Assembly (NCBI GenBank): GCA_030693065.1
Contig: JAUYBL010000003.1
Span: 38,208-102,207, forward strand
Length of the DNA: 64,000 nt
From: Methylococcaceae bacterium
Lineage (GTDB): Bacteria > Pseudomonadota > Gammaproteobacteria > Methylococcales > Methylomonadaceae
Direction: 5' to 3'
Positions 55,571 to 63,957 of the stretch are shown piece after piece. The translations under genes and the position numbers were made by a program. Positions within the stretch are counted from its first letter, which is position 1. Every line of letters starts with the position of its first letter. The notes under the pieces are model-generated. The model saw nothing but the letters and a program-made list of their open reading frames with translations, made no database searches and was not told the origin of the DNA.

Positions 55571-56716
55571 CTATCCGGTTGATCCAAGGTAATAATGGCC
55601 ATCACCATGGCTGACTACCCGCTGATAGGGTTGAGCATCAAGCTCGGCAAGGTAGCTAATGGCGTGAGTTTTAATTAAGCAATAGATGTCATCGCCTTCT
55701 TGCAAGGCCATCTCCCGACAGGCGCCTGGGGTAATTTCTGCCAGTAACGTGCCGCCGCAATCTATTTGCACGATGATACTTTCGCCGCTGGGAATCAAAG
55801 CGCAGATTTGGCCCTTTAATTGGTTTTGTATTGAGATACCACTGATGTAGTTGCGGGCTAACGCAATGTCTCCGGCGCGTATCGACACTTGGCTTTGGCT
55901 ACCGGCAGCTAAGTGTGGTCGTAACGGCAAGGTCAGCGGCAGGCCGAAGCTCTGAGCCAGACTGCAACCCGCCTGGTGGTTGTGACTGCGGATAGTCACG
56001 GACAGAATGTTGTCGATTTGACGAATGCCTAGATAACGCAGCAGGCCTTGTTGTTTGACGACCTCGCGCAATGAGCCGCTACGCATGACTTTGCCTTGTT
56101 CCAGCACAATCAGCCGGTCAGTCAGCTCCAGGATTTCGCCCAGGGACTGGCTGGCATACAGTACTGGCAAGCACAGTTCATCTTGCAGACGTTTTAGGAT
56201 CGGTAGTAGCTGTAGTCGGAAATCGTTGCCAATAGCAGCAAAAGTTTCATCCAGCAGTAATAACTGTGGGGATTTCAATAGCGAACGTGCCAGGGCAACC
56301 CGTTGGCGTTCACCGGCGGAAAGTAGCTCGATGGTGTGATCGAGCATGGGCCCCAATTCTAAGAGCTCAATCAAAAAATCCAATTTAAAGAGGCGCCGCT
56401 GTTTTAATGTCCGGTTAAATGCTGCGGTAAGATTATTGCGGACGGTTTCCGAAGAATTACCACAGTCGCTTTGCAACACTGCACCCACCGGCCGCTGTTC
56501 GCGCGGCACCATGATGCCTTTGCGACTGTCGAACAGAATTTTGCCGCCCAGCACGATTTGTCCGCTTTGCGGCTGAATAGAACCGGCGATTAAACCGAGC
56601 ACCGTGCTTTTACCGGCGCCGGATTTGCCAAACAAACCGCTGGTGTCGTCGACCGATAGTTGCGTGGCCAGGTCGAAATGGCCCCGACGCAGTTTTATAT
56701 TCATTTCCAGCAGCAT
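55571..56716 (-). CDS. second ModC-like molybdate transporter ATPase
   Basis: A 381-residue ABC ATPase with Walker A GKSGAGKST, signature LSAGERQR (Ala for Gly) and Walker B LLLLDETFAAI, where Thr replaces the usual Pro after Asp-Glu. A Mop/TOBE region follows (ISGISIQNQLKGQICALIPSGESIIVQID). It resembles ModC but is more diverged than the copy at 50503 and has no modA or modB beside it. It may share the ModB permease, serve another permease, or regulate. It lies between the molbindin and the porin. Confidence 0.85.
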   Translation of the reverse strand: MLLEMNIKLRRGHFDLATQLSVDDTSGLFGKSGAGKSTVLGLIAGSIQPQSGQIVLGGKILFDSRKGIMVPREQRPVGAVLQSDCGNSSETVRNNLTAAFNRTLKQRRLFKLDFLIELLELGPMLDHTIELLSAGERQRVALARSLLKSPQLLLLDETFAAIGNDFRLQLLPILKRLQDELCLPVLYASQSLGEILELTDRLIVLEQGKVMRSGSLREVVKQQGLLRYLGIRQIDNILSVTIRSHNHQAGCSLAQSFGLPLTLPLRPHLAAGSQSQVSIRAGDIALARNYISGISIQNQLKGQICALIPSGESIIVQIDCGGTLLAEITPGACREMALQEGDDIYCLIKTHAISYLAELDAQPYQRVVSHGDGHYYLGSTG

Positions 56717-56785
56717 GGCTATCTCCAGCTATAAAAGTAACTCAGCCACAAATCAAGATCATTTACGGCCGAATTACAAGACACA

Positions 56786-57214
56786 TTATCCGGCAACCGC
56801 CAGAATAACTGCACCGGCCTTGAATACAGCCGTGGCTGATTGGCCTTTACGTAAGCCCAAAGTTTCAACGCTGTCATTGGTCACAGTGGCGGTTACTTGT
56901 TCGCCGCCGCTTAACTCAATATCGATTTCAGAGTTAACCGCTCCAGGCTTAACCTGGGTCACTAAGCCCTTCAACTGGTTGCGCGCCGACAGCCGGTAGC
57001 CGCCAAAATCGGTGACAATAATGATTTGCGGCGCTTTGACCAAGGCAATCACTTGCACGCCATTTTTGATCGCCAGCGTATCGACGGATTCCTTAGTAAT
57101 AGACGCGACGATGGTTTCTCCGCCTGTTAAGGCGACATCAACTTCAGCATAGACAGCACCCACTCTTACGTCACTGACGGTACCGGCAAATTGATTACGC
57201 GCACTTGCTTTCAT
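56786..57214 (-). CDS. di-Mop molbindin (ModG-like)
   Basis: A 142-residue cytoplasmic molybdate-storage protein made of two Mop domains (KASARNQFAGTVSDVRVGAV and RLSARNQLKGLVTQVKPGAV starts, about residues 2-70 and 73-140). The SARNQ motif binds the oxyanion between subunits. The arrangement matches ModG of Azotobacter. It is divergent from modE, with a perfect inverted repeat between, so it is probably ModE-controlled. Confidence 0.92.
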   Translation of the reverse strand: MKASARNQFAGTVSDVRVGAVYAEVDVALTGGETIVASITKESVDTLAIKNGVQVIALVKAPQIIIVTDFGGYRLSARNQLKGLVTQVKPGAVNSEIDIELSGGEQVTATVTNDSVETLGLRKGQSATAVFKAGAVILAVAG

Positions 57215-57444
57215 AATAATTCCTCATTGGTTGGGGTGAGGTTCAATAACACTCCGCAGGTTTACGAAGGGTAATGCAATAACGATACTTTCCGCTTATC
57301 GCCAACATCTAAGCGATTGCCGGAATCCTGTAAAAGGTTTGTTTTGAAGCCTCATCGGTGACTTATAATCGTAAAGCTAATAGTCTCAACGTCTAGAAAA
57401 GTCGGGACTTATTCGCAGCATTTGTAATAAACGCTGGCTTATTA

Positions 57445-57478
57445 TAATTCGTTAGGCATAAAAGTACATAACGAATTA
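57445..57478. promoter_or_regulatory. perfect inverted repeat in the mop-modE divergent region (ModE-type operator candidate)
   Basis: TAATTCGTTA (57445-57454) and TAACGAATTA (57469-57478) are perfect 10-bp arms around a 14-nt spacer. The CGTTA/TAACG half-sites resemble known ModE operators (CGTTAT...ATAACG). It is placed 80 bp before modE and 230 bp before the molbindin ATG. Confidence 0.65.
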
Positions 57479-57558
57479 CGAAACAAACCATTGCTGTTGG
57501 TAAAATAATATCCAGTACAAAGCGTTTGCCCGTTTTTTGAAACATCACACTTTCAGGT

Positions 57559-58389
57559 ATGAAAATGCTCAAGAAAACAAATAACCGTGTAAAGACTCGC
57601 TGGGTCGAAGGTGAATTGCGCCTTGCTGGCGCGCTGGATCGGCGCATGATAGCTTTGTTAAATGCGATAGATCAGAGCGGTTCCATCAATCAGGCCGCCA
57701 AACAAACAGGTTTAAGCTATAAAGGTGCCTGGCAAATCATAGAGCGCGCCAACAATCTGGCTCCAAAAGTATTAATTAGCACAGCTACCGGCGGCAGCAA
57801 GGGTGGTGGAACTTACTTAACAAGTGCCGGTCAAGCGTTGCTATCGCTGTTTGTTCGACTAGAGAAGCAGCACGGGCAGTTTTTGCAAAAACTTAACGAA
57901 AGTCTCGCTGACGATCCCGAGATGATGTTGCTGCTGAAACCATTGGCCATTAAAACTAGCGCTACTAATCAACTATTCGGCGTCATCACCGAAATTAACG
58001 CTGGTGCTGTCAATGCCGAAGTGTTTGTCGAATTAAAAGGCGGTGAAAGGCTTGTTGCGTCGCAGCCGTTAGCGATGCTTGACTCACTTGGACTTGCTGT
58101 CGGTGGTGACGTGTTACTGCTGATCAATGCCCCGGAAATTAGCGTTGTTAATGATCCCGAACACTACAATTTTTCAGCGCGGAACTGTATGCCGGGTAAA
58201 ATCATTCGCGTGCAACATGATGCAGTGGAATCAGAAATTGTGATTCAGTTAAACGGCGGCGATAATCTTGTCGCGACGATCACCCAGGCCAGTGCCGAAG
58301 CACTCGGACTAAGCCCTGGTATTTCGGTCAATGCCGTTTTTAAAAGCAATGCTGTGATAATAGGTGCTCTAACCCAAAACGATTCATGA
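57559..58389 (+). CDS. modE: molybdate-responsive regulator ModE
   Basis: A 276-residue regulator with an N-terminal winged helix (RRMIALLNAIDQSGSINQAAKQTGLSYKGAWQIIERAN, LTSAGQALLSLFVRLE) and two C-terminal Mop domains (IKTSATNQLFGVITEINAGAVNAEV and NFSARNCMPGKIIRVQHDAVESEI) that sense molybdate. In E. coli, ModE represses modABC when molybdate is bound. The start is ATG 57559 or ATG 57565, the latter with AGGT at better spacing. The gene ends 34 bp before the transposon end at 58423. Confidence 0.94.
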   Translation: MKMLKKTNNRVKTRWVEGELRLAGALDRRMIALLNAIDQSGSINQAAKQTGLSYKGAWQIIERANNLAPKVLISTATGGSKGGGTYLTSAGQALLSLFVRLEKQHGQFLQKLNESLADDPEMMLLLKPLAIKTSATNQLFGVITEINAGAVNAEVFVELKGGERLVASQPLAMLDSLGLAVGGDVLLLINAPEISVVNDPEHYNFSARNCMPGKIIRVQHDAVESEIVIQLNGGDNLVATITQASAEALGLSPGISVNAVFKSNAVIIGALTQNDS

Positions 58390-58422
58390 GCAATCAACCT
58401 GCACCGCTTAGCTGAAGTTAGT

Positions 58423-58590
58423 TGTAACGGCTCGCGTTTGAAAACCGTCGGGCTCGCATTTAGCGCAGTTTTGGGCTCAAATTAATTGCAACTGAAAATC
58501 TAGCCGGGCTCAGATTATCTGCAAATGAGCTTGCATTTATCGGCACCGGCTTGCATTCCATATCCGTGGGCTCATATTTATTGAAAATGA
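58423..58590. repeat. array of seven short direct units, probable transposon end
   Basis: Units beginning at about 58429, 58450, 58473, 58506, 58527, 58547 and 58568 share (G)GGCTC..ATTTA, several followed by TTGCAA or TTGAAA; spacing is 20-33 bp. TGTAACGG at 58423 could be the terminal dinucleotide end. Clustered sites like this are where Mu/Tn7-type DDE transposases bind element ends. Confidence 0.6.
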
Positions 58591-59566
58591 AATTCAGGCT
58601 GAGTATTCTCAGATAGGCAGACCCGCTGCCAGAAACTGGGAGCGTAGTTCCAGCATCCAAACTATTGCTGAATAACGCTTTGATCTCCGCTGGTTTGACG
58701 TTGAACTGCTCTACCAGGTCTTTGACGCGATAGCCGTGTCTGGTCAATGTTGGCTCCAAATCGTCCAATTGGCGTGACAGTACTGATTCTACCAAGTCCT
58801 CAGTTATGGGCGTCTCGCCTGTTTGGTAGCCCGCTTCGAGCGATAAAATTAGATGCAGTTGGATTTGTAATGTTGTCCGTAGTCGTGTTGCCAATAAATC
58901 AATGGCGTCCGGTGTCAAAATTGATTCAACAGCAATGTCGTTCTTTGTTCATGAACGTATTAACCAATGGATGTATTCACGCTGGCTGCCGGCAATTCCA
59001 TCCAAGTTGAACACATCGGTACGAAAACCAATCTCTTCCATCGTTGGCCGCCGCAGATCGTTGCGTAATTTCGGATGTCCGGAAAGAATCACGGATAATT
59101 GGCCATCACCATCCTCAATCACTTCTATTAAACGCTTCAGACCGATTAGCGTATGGCTGTTCAAATCATGTGCCTCATCGATAAACAAGGCGATTGGACG
59201 CTTGTTCTTACGTACGAGATCGCTCAATTTCCGTTCGCGCTGTTCGCCCTTGGGTATCTGCACTTTCTTATCGGTGGAAATATCGTAGTATAAGGCTGCA
59301 ATCAGCGTGGTCAGCTTAACGCTGTGCTTTTCGACTGTCAGCGATTTCGAGACGATGATTTTGTTTTCTTCCTTCAATTGCTGTTGCAATCGCCGCATGG
59401 TGACGGTTTTGCCGCTGCCGACGACCCCGCACACTGCAATTAGTCGCCCTTCCTGGATTGCGCCCTTGATGTCCTTGAGCAGCTGCTTGTGTAGTTCTGT
59501 TTCGAAATAACCGGCCTGACTGAGTGGTTGTGTTAGTCCGTAATGCTGCATTACTTCAACCCGCAT
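58460..59566 (-). pseudogene. transposition AAA ATPase (TniB/ExeA-like) with an in-frame TGA
   Basis: Partner ATPase of a DDE transposon. ATG 59566 follows GGAG. Walker A is VCGVVGSGKTV, Walker B IALFIDEAHDLN and sensor LSVILSGHPKL. At 58949-58951 a TGA interrupts it after WLIRS; the same frame continues TKNDIAVESILTPDAIDLLATRL for another 160 codons. The full product would be about 368 residues; the last 50 are encoded inside the repeat array and are doubtful. It overlaps the transposase end by 11 bp. Confidence 0.8.
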
Positions 59567-61211
59567 GTTCTTCTCCTGTTTTCTGTTCACGGAAATAGCT
59601 GCGCACTCGTGATAGCACAATGCTACGTGTCAAGGTCTCGGCCAGAACCTGGTCGATGAAAGCGCGGTCAGATGTCGAAAGTTTTGCTAACGGTTTAGCT
59701 AGGTCGTCTGCAATAGCCAGCTTGGCGGCAATTGTATTCGGAAACTGATATTCCAGTATCTGGGCATCAAAAGGCTGTTTAGGTATATCGACAGCCACCG
59801 TAGACGGTATCAAACGCACATCATCGCCAGACAGCGCTGAAATCGGTAGGCCAAGTTGATCAGCCAACGCCCGAATTCGATCCGCTCGTTCCCCGGATTT
59901 GCCGCGCTTGAAGGTACGGTAACGATGTGGTGGGATAGGACCAGAGATCGGGTAGTAGGGGCCAAACTTTTCACCGTCGAATTCAACAACCATTTGGTCG
60001 TCGAATAGGCCCCATAGTAAAACGACGAATTCCCCTGCCATATCAGGTTCTACTTCATACACCGTACCGCCAAGCGTGATCCGCGCATCAACGCCAACTT
60101 TGCGCGACTCAGGCTCACGCGCAAAGCGGCAGAACTGCTTCCAGGTACACATGTCGCGTAACCCCTCTAAAGATAAGTGAGTCAGCCAATCCGTTAAACG
60201 GGAATGTTTTTCGGAGCGGTGAGCTTGGTCGTTGTAGTTCAGCAGGTAACGCATCAACCACTGATTAGCCTGCTTCTCAGTTTCCGGCTTATGGAAATGG
60301 TATAGCGTTTCGTGCGTCTCTTTTACGGTTCGGAATGGACGTTCGACCTTACCTTTTGAGCGAGCGGTGGTGCGAGTTCCATCTTTGCCTGCCGCCATGT
60401 GGGTTTGCCATTCAATACCGAGCGCTTGCATTACATTTTGGAACACCATGCTTTTGGCTACCGGTCCATTGTCCAGATAGATCATCTTGGGGCGCCCCTG
60501 AAATGGAAAACTGGCATCGGCTTTAGCGGCCATCGCATTGAAGAGAAAGCGTAGCGCGGACTCGGCATCTTCGCCATACACACTCGGTATTCCTGATAAC
60601 AGACGCCACTACGGTCATCGACCACGCTATATAACATCAAGGTCGGTTGTCCCTTTGCCGGATCAATCCAATCAGGTTTGTCGATATGTTTGAGATCAGA
60701 CGGTGACATGTCGAAATGCCAACAGTCGTTGCTATGTTCAGCCTGGAATCGAACGGCGGGCGGTTCGCGTAACAGCCGAGGTTGATCCAGTCGTAATAAT
60801 GAGAGGTAGCGGTTAACCGTCGGACGGCTCAATAGCCCCTTAGGTACTTTAACTAAACCCTGGGCGGTTTCCACGCCATAGTCTTCCATGAGTTGAATGG
60901 GCTCGCCGGGTAGACAGGTGCCGTCCTTGCTTGTTGGTGGTGCGCAGCTTCAGCGCCGCAATCAGTTCACAATAGCGCTCTAATTCAGCTTGTGGTAACA
61001 AGCGAGGCTTGCCATGGTCAGCACGATGGACGGCATGCGGTTTCCGGACGGATTGTAACGCTCGGTAGACGGTGGTTATAGAAATGCCGTACAGGTCGGC
61101 TACCGCTGCAACCTGGGTAGCACGTTCGGGGCTTTTCGGCGGCAAGCGATCAAGCCGCTGCCGCAATTGCAGAAGTGAATCAACGGGAATGACCTTATGC
61201 TTGTTGTTCAC
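59556..61211 (-). pseudogene. DDE transposase (rve integrase, Mu/Tn7/Tn552-like) with two frameshifts
   Basis: The transposase reads from a GTG at 61211 (VNNKHKVIPVDSLLQLRQRL, HTH segment VADLYGISITTVYRALQ). A one-base insertion near 60892 (CCC for CC) separates it from the part starting MEDYGVETAQGLVKVPKGL, including HSNDCWHFDMSPSDL, the first catalytic Asp. A one-base deletion near 60580 separates that from VYGEDAESALRFLF and the rest (MIYLDNGPVAKSMVFQN with the second Asp; SKGKVERPFRTVKET with the Glu; a C-terminal beta-barrel). All three acidic residues survive, so decay is recent. Confidence 0.82.
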
Positions 61212-61755
61212 GGTTAGCCAGTGCGCGATACACTGTGGCACGACCAACACCCAGCCGCCGCGCAATTTCTGTTGCGCCCAGCTTTTCTTCGAGACGAAGT
61301 CGTTGAATTTCGGCGGTATCGACCGATGGCTTGCGGCCGCGGTAAACGCCACGCGATTTTGCGGCAGCAATGCCTTCAATCTGACGCTCACGCCGGAGAT
61401 TGGTTTCAAATTAGGCAAAAACGCCCAGCATGTCCAGGAAAGCTTTACCCGCTGCACTGCGGGTGTCAATAGGTTGCTCTGTGGCCTTTAGAGTGACACC
61501 TTGTTCCTTCAGCGTGAAGACAATGTCTTGAAGATCTTTAATGCTGCGAGCAAGGCGGTCGATTCGAGTAACGACCAGCGTGTCCCCTCGACGCAGGAAA
61601 TCCAGTAGAATCTGAAGTTCAGTACGACCCGTCCGGCTAGTGCCGGTCACTTTCTCTGCTCTGATGACTTCACAGCCAGCCGCACGTAGAGCCTGTTCTT
61701 GCAAGGTAAAGTCTTGATCGTTCGTGGAAACACGCGCATATCCGTAGAGTGCCAT
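61195..61755 (-). pseudogene. serine resolvase/invertase with an in-frame TAA
   Basis: A Tn3/Tn552-type serine recombinase: YGYARVSTNDQDFTLQEQAL with the catalytic Ser, RTELQILLDFLRRGDTLVVTRIDRLARS and GKAFLDMLGVFA. There the usual Glu of FAEFE is a TAA stop (61411-61413), and the frame continues FETNLRRERQIEGIAAAKSR to the HTH region (ATEIARRLGVGRATVYRAL) and a stop at 61195. The full length would be about 186 residues. It overlaps the transposase start. The DNA-binding domain is not made unless the stop is read through. Confidence 0.85.
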
Positions 61756-61824
61756 AAATCAATAGTGTCTCATTAGCCTTTAGAGGCTTAGAAAGTATCA
61801 TACCAAAATTGGCAAAACAACCCT

Positions 61825-61887
61825 GTTGAGACAAAAAAAGTGTCTCAACAAAATGACTCGCTGGGGTATACCAAAATGACACGCTGG
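61825..61887. repeat. inverted and direct repeats upstream of the resolvase (possible res site or element end)
   Basis: GTTGAGACA (61825-61833) and TGTCTCAAC (61841-61849) are perfect 9-bp arms. They are followed by AAAATGACTCGCTGG (61850-61864) and AAAATGACACGCTGG (61873-61887), a 23-bp-spaced direct repeat. ATACCAAAAT also occurs twice (61800 and 61868). This is where a resolvase site or the right transposon end would be expected. Confidence 0.5.
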
Positions 61888-62308
61888 CGGTAGCTGAGCA
61901 GGTACTGGATTTCGCGAATAGCAGCCGTCGGCCAAAACCGGCCACTGACGATGTCGGCGAAATTTTTCGTCCCTAACATCAACGAATGGCAGCTTTTTGG
62001 CGAGCAATCTCGAGTCGTCTTCGGCTTGCCCCGGCCAATACCCGCCGGTCGGGGTAACTATCCAATTTCAACAGTTAAGGCAACCTTTGCCTCAGTTGAC
62101 TGTCCGGTATTCAGCGATCAATTTGACATTATCACTGAGTCACTTCGGCCATTAAGCCGACAGATGATTTTCTGAGCGAGCGTCGCATTGTTGCAGAAGA
62201 GCTGTCGGTTCAAGTGTTGTATTGATATGCCTAGCACATTCGGAAGCAAAATTTCACAACAAAAATTTGCAACATGTGGGTCTTTGTTTTTCTGTGGACT
62301 TCGGTTTG
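61888..62308. other. non-coding region right of the transposon
   Basis: Together with 61756-61824 and 62385-62565 this forms the roughly 800-bp gap before the next gene. I find no gene in it. It contains stretches such as CGTCGGCCAAAACCGGCCACTGACG (61927-61951), an imperfect palindrome of the scattered-repeat kind. Confidence 0.4.
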
Positions 62309-62338
62309 TTGCAAAATTTACCCTATGCGCCAAAAAAT
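62309..62338. repeat. short repeat, left copy
   Basis: TTGCAAAATTTACCCTATGC.. resembles TTGCAAAACTTACCCTTTGT.. at 63706-63736 (19 of the first 22 bases), in the same orientation, so the two flank the PEP-CTERM gene at 62566. Origin unknown. Confidence 0.4.
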
Positions 62339-62384
62339 AAAATACGGCATATGACACATTTATATATGGCATATGCCGTATTTT
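62339..62384. repeat. perfect 15-bp inverted repeat upstream of a PEP-CTERM gene
   Basis: AAAATACGGCATATG (62339-62353) and CATATGCCGTATTTT (62370-62384) are perfect arms around a 16-nt A/T-rich spacer, about 180 bp before the ATG at 62566. It could be a regulator site or the stem of a small mobile repeat. Confidence 0.6.
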
Positions 62385-62565
62385 GCAAGTTTACTAAAAT
62401 TTTAATGTACCGAAAAATGAGTTTAAGTCGTTGAAATATCGGCATAATCCGACAAGATAAAAATCAGGCTGCTAAAAATAATGATGGTCCGAAAATTGCT
62501 AATTGGTAAGCAGGGAGATTTTTATATGGACATTTTTTTATCAATCCTGAGAAGGCACTACTAAT

Positions 62566-63510
62566 ATGAACAATAAAACAAAACTTTCTACTGCTATTGC
62601 CTCGGTGATTGGCGGCTTGACCTTAGCTGTTGGAGGAGTGTCAATCGCCTCGGCCTCCACCACCATGTACAATTTGTACGATAACAACGGCACAACGCCT
62701 TGTGCGCCCTGCAACGCCTACGGCCAGCCGGGGGGCGTGTTTAACGCTGCCGGCGGCCAAACCGACGGCTGGGTGTGGGGAGGCCCAACTCCAGCTAATT
62801 CATATATGGGCGGCATTTCTGGAGGCAACCCCAATGCTGCCACCCCAGGTTGGGTAGGTACCAGTGGGGCAACCACGACACCTTTCAATTATGTGGGCGC
62901 AGTTTCCCTCAACTGGGGCATTCATCTGAATTCAACCACCGATTCTGGACAAATCTCCAATGCAGATTCGCTGAGTCGGTATGGGGTATCGGCTAATATC
63001 GATACCGCTAAAGGCGCTTGGTATGACAACGGCAGCCCCACTGGTCAAGGCTGGAAACACGATCTCGACCTAGGCTTGTTCCAGTCGGCTGTGACCACGA
63101 ATGTGCAACTGGATATACACGGTGTCAATTTAAGCGGCACCAATTACGGTTTTACCATCTTTCAAGGCATGACCAGCAACAACAGCGGTTATGTTCATCA
63201 TGGGGCCTGGAATCAAAATGCCAATGGCACTCCACTGCCTAGCGATATTGGATTCACACTCGGTGATATAGTTGCTACAACCGATATTTCCGGAGCGACC
63301 CCCGTCAATCTCAACCAGATTCAGTTCACCGCTCAAGCAGGTCAAATTTACACCATTATGCTGGGGGGCGTCAGAGATGGTACTTGGTACGATACGACTG
63401 ATGGGTATGTATTGAATGTTGCCGCCGTTCCTGTTCCCGGTGCTATTTGGCTTTTCGGCTCTGCCTTGGCTGGATTTGGCTTCTTTGGTCAACGTCGCAA
63501 AAGCAGCTAA
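62566..63510 (+). CDS. PEP-CTERM-type exported protein (314 aa)
   Basis: A secreted surface protein of unknown function. The signal peptide is at residues 1-30 (KLSTAIASVIGGLTLAVGGVS, ending ASA). The body is rich in Gly, Asn, Thr and Trp with a CAPC pair near residue 43 (TPCAPCNAYG) and ends in VPVPGAIWLFGSALAGFGFFGQRRKSS, a PEP-CTERM tail. GAGAAGG precedes the ATG. It is monocistronic with a strong terminator 170 bp downstream. The long upstream region with a 15-bp palindrome suggests dedicated control. Confidence 0.85.
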   Translation: MNNKTKLSTAIASVIGGLTLAVGGVSIASASTTMYNLYDNNGTTPCAPCNAYGQPGGVFNAAGGQTDGWVWGGPTPANSYMGGISGGNPNAATPGWVGTSGATTTPFNYVGAVSLNWGIHLNSTTDSGQISNADSLSRYGVSANIDTAKGAWYDNGSPTGQGWKHDLDLGLFQSAVTTNVQLDIHGVNLSGTNYGFTIFQGMTSNNSGYVHHGAWNQNANGTPLPSDIGFTLGDIVATTDISGATPVNLNQIQFTAQAGQIYTIMLGGVRDGTWYDTTDGYVLNVAAVPVPGAIWLFGSALAGFGFFGQRRKSS

Positions 63511-63678
63511 GGATTCCGCAAAAAAATAACTTCCCGATTTTAATGTTTTGTAGGGGTGAATTTAATCATACCCTTGGGTATTGGCCATGAGAAGTATCAT
63601 CTGCGAATGAATTCTCCATACAAACGGTTCAGGGAAATTATTTGCGACCAAATCCTAAATAGTATCTTAAAGCTTCAT

Positions 63679-63704
63679 AAAGGCCGCAGTTGCGGCCTTT
63701 TTTT
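63679..63704 (+). terminator. strong intrinsic terminator
   Basis: AAAGGCCGCA (63679-63688) and TGCGGCCTTT (63691-63700) form a perfect 10-bp stem with a 2-nt loop (in practice a smaller stem with a 4-nt loop), directly followed by TTTT. Confidence 0.9.
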
Positions 63705-63705
63705 A

Positions 63706-63736
63706 TTGCAAAACTTACCCTTTGTGCGACAAACAA
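63706..63736. repeat. short repeat, right copy
   Basis: TTGCAAAACTTACCCTTTGT.. is the partner of the repeat at 62309-62338, located directly after the terminator. Confidence 0.4.
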
Positions 63737-63864
63737 TGGCTAGTAAAAAAGCTAGAGCTGACATTGGAATTTTTCACCCGATGCAAGCTTAGGGTTGGTT
63801 GAACTCAGTGATAAGTGGTTTTCCAGCGATGAATCTGAAGAGAAAACGGTCGACAGGCGCCCCC

Positions 63865-63956
63865 TATGTGTAGTCCCGAACTATGTGCATTTACATGTTT
63901 ACTCTCCGGATCGGCCCTTGCTCGACATGGCATAGGGCCGACCGCAACTACACATA
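63865..63956. repeat. nested inverted repeats near the window end
   Basis: TATGTGTAGT (63865-63874) pairs with ACTACACATA (63947-63956), and inside it TCGGCCC (63911-63917) pairs with GGGCCGA (63935-63941). The structure directly follows the stop of the minus-strand gene at the edge, so it could be a transposon/recombinase end or a terminator-like hairpin. Confidence 0.5.
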
Positions 63957-63957
63957 A

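Noticed and set aside
58949..58951. TGA in the ATPase as a selenocysteine or recoded codon
   Set aside because: No SECIS-like structure follows, the family has no conserved Cys/Sec there, and the neighbouring transposon genes are also broken; a nonsense mutation is simpler.
61212..61469. N-terminal extension of the transposase frame back to 61469
   Set aside because: Those codons overlap the resolvase C-terminal coding region in another frame; the family-like sequence only begins at VNNKHKVIPVD (61211).
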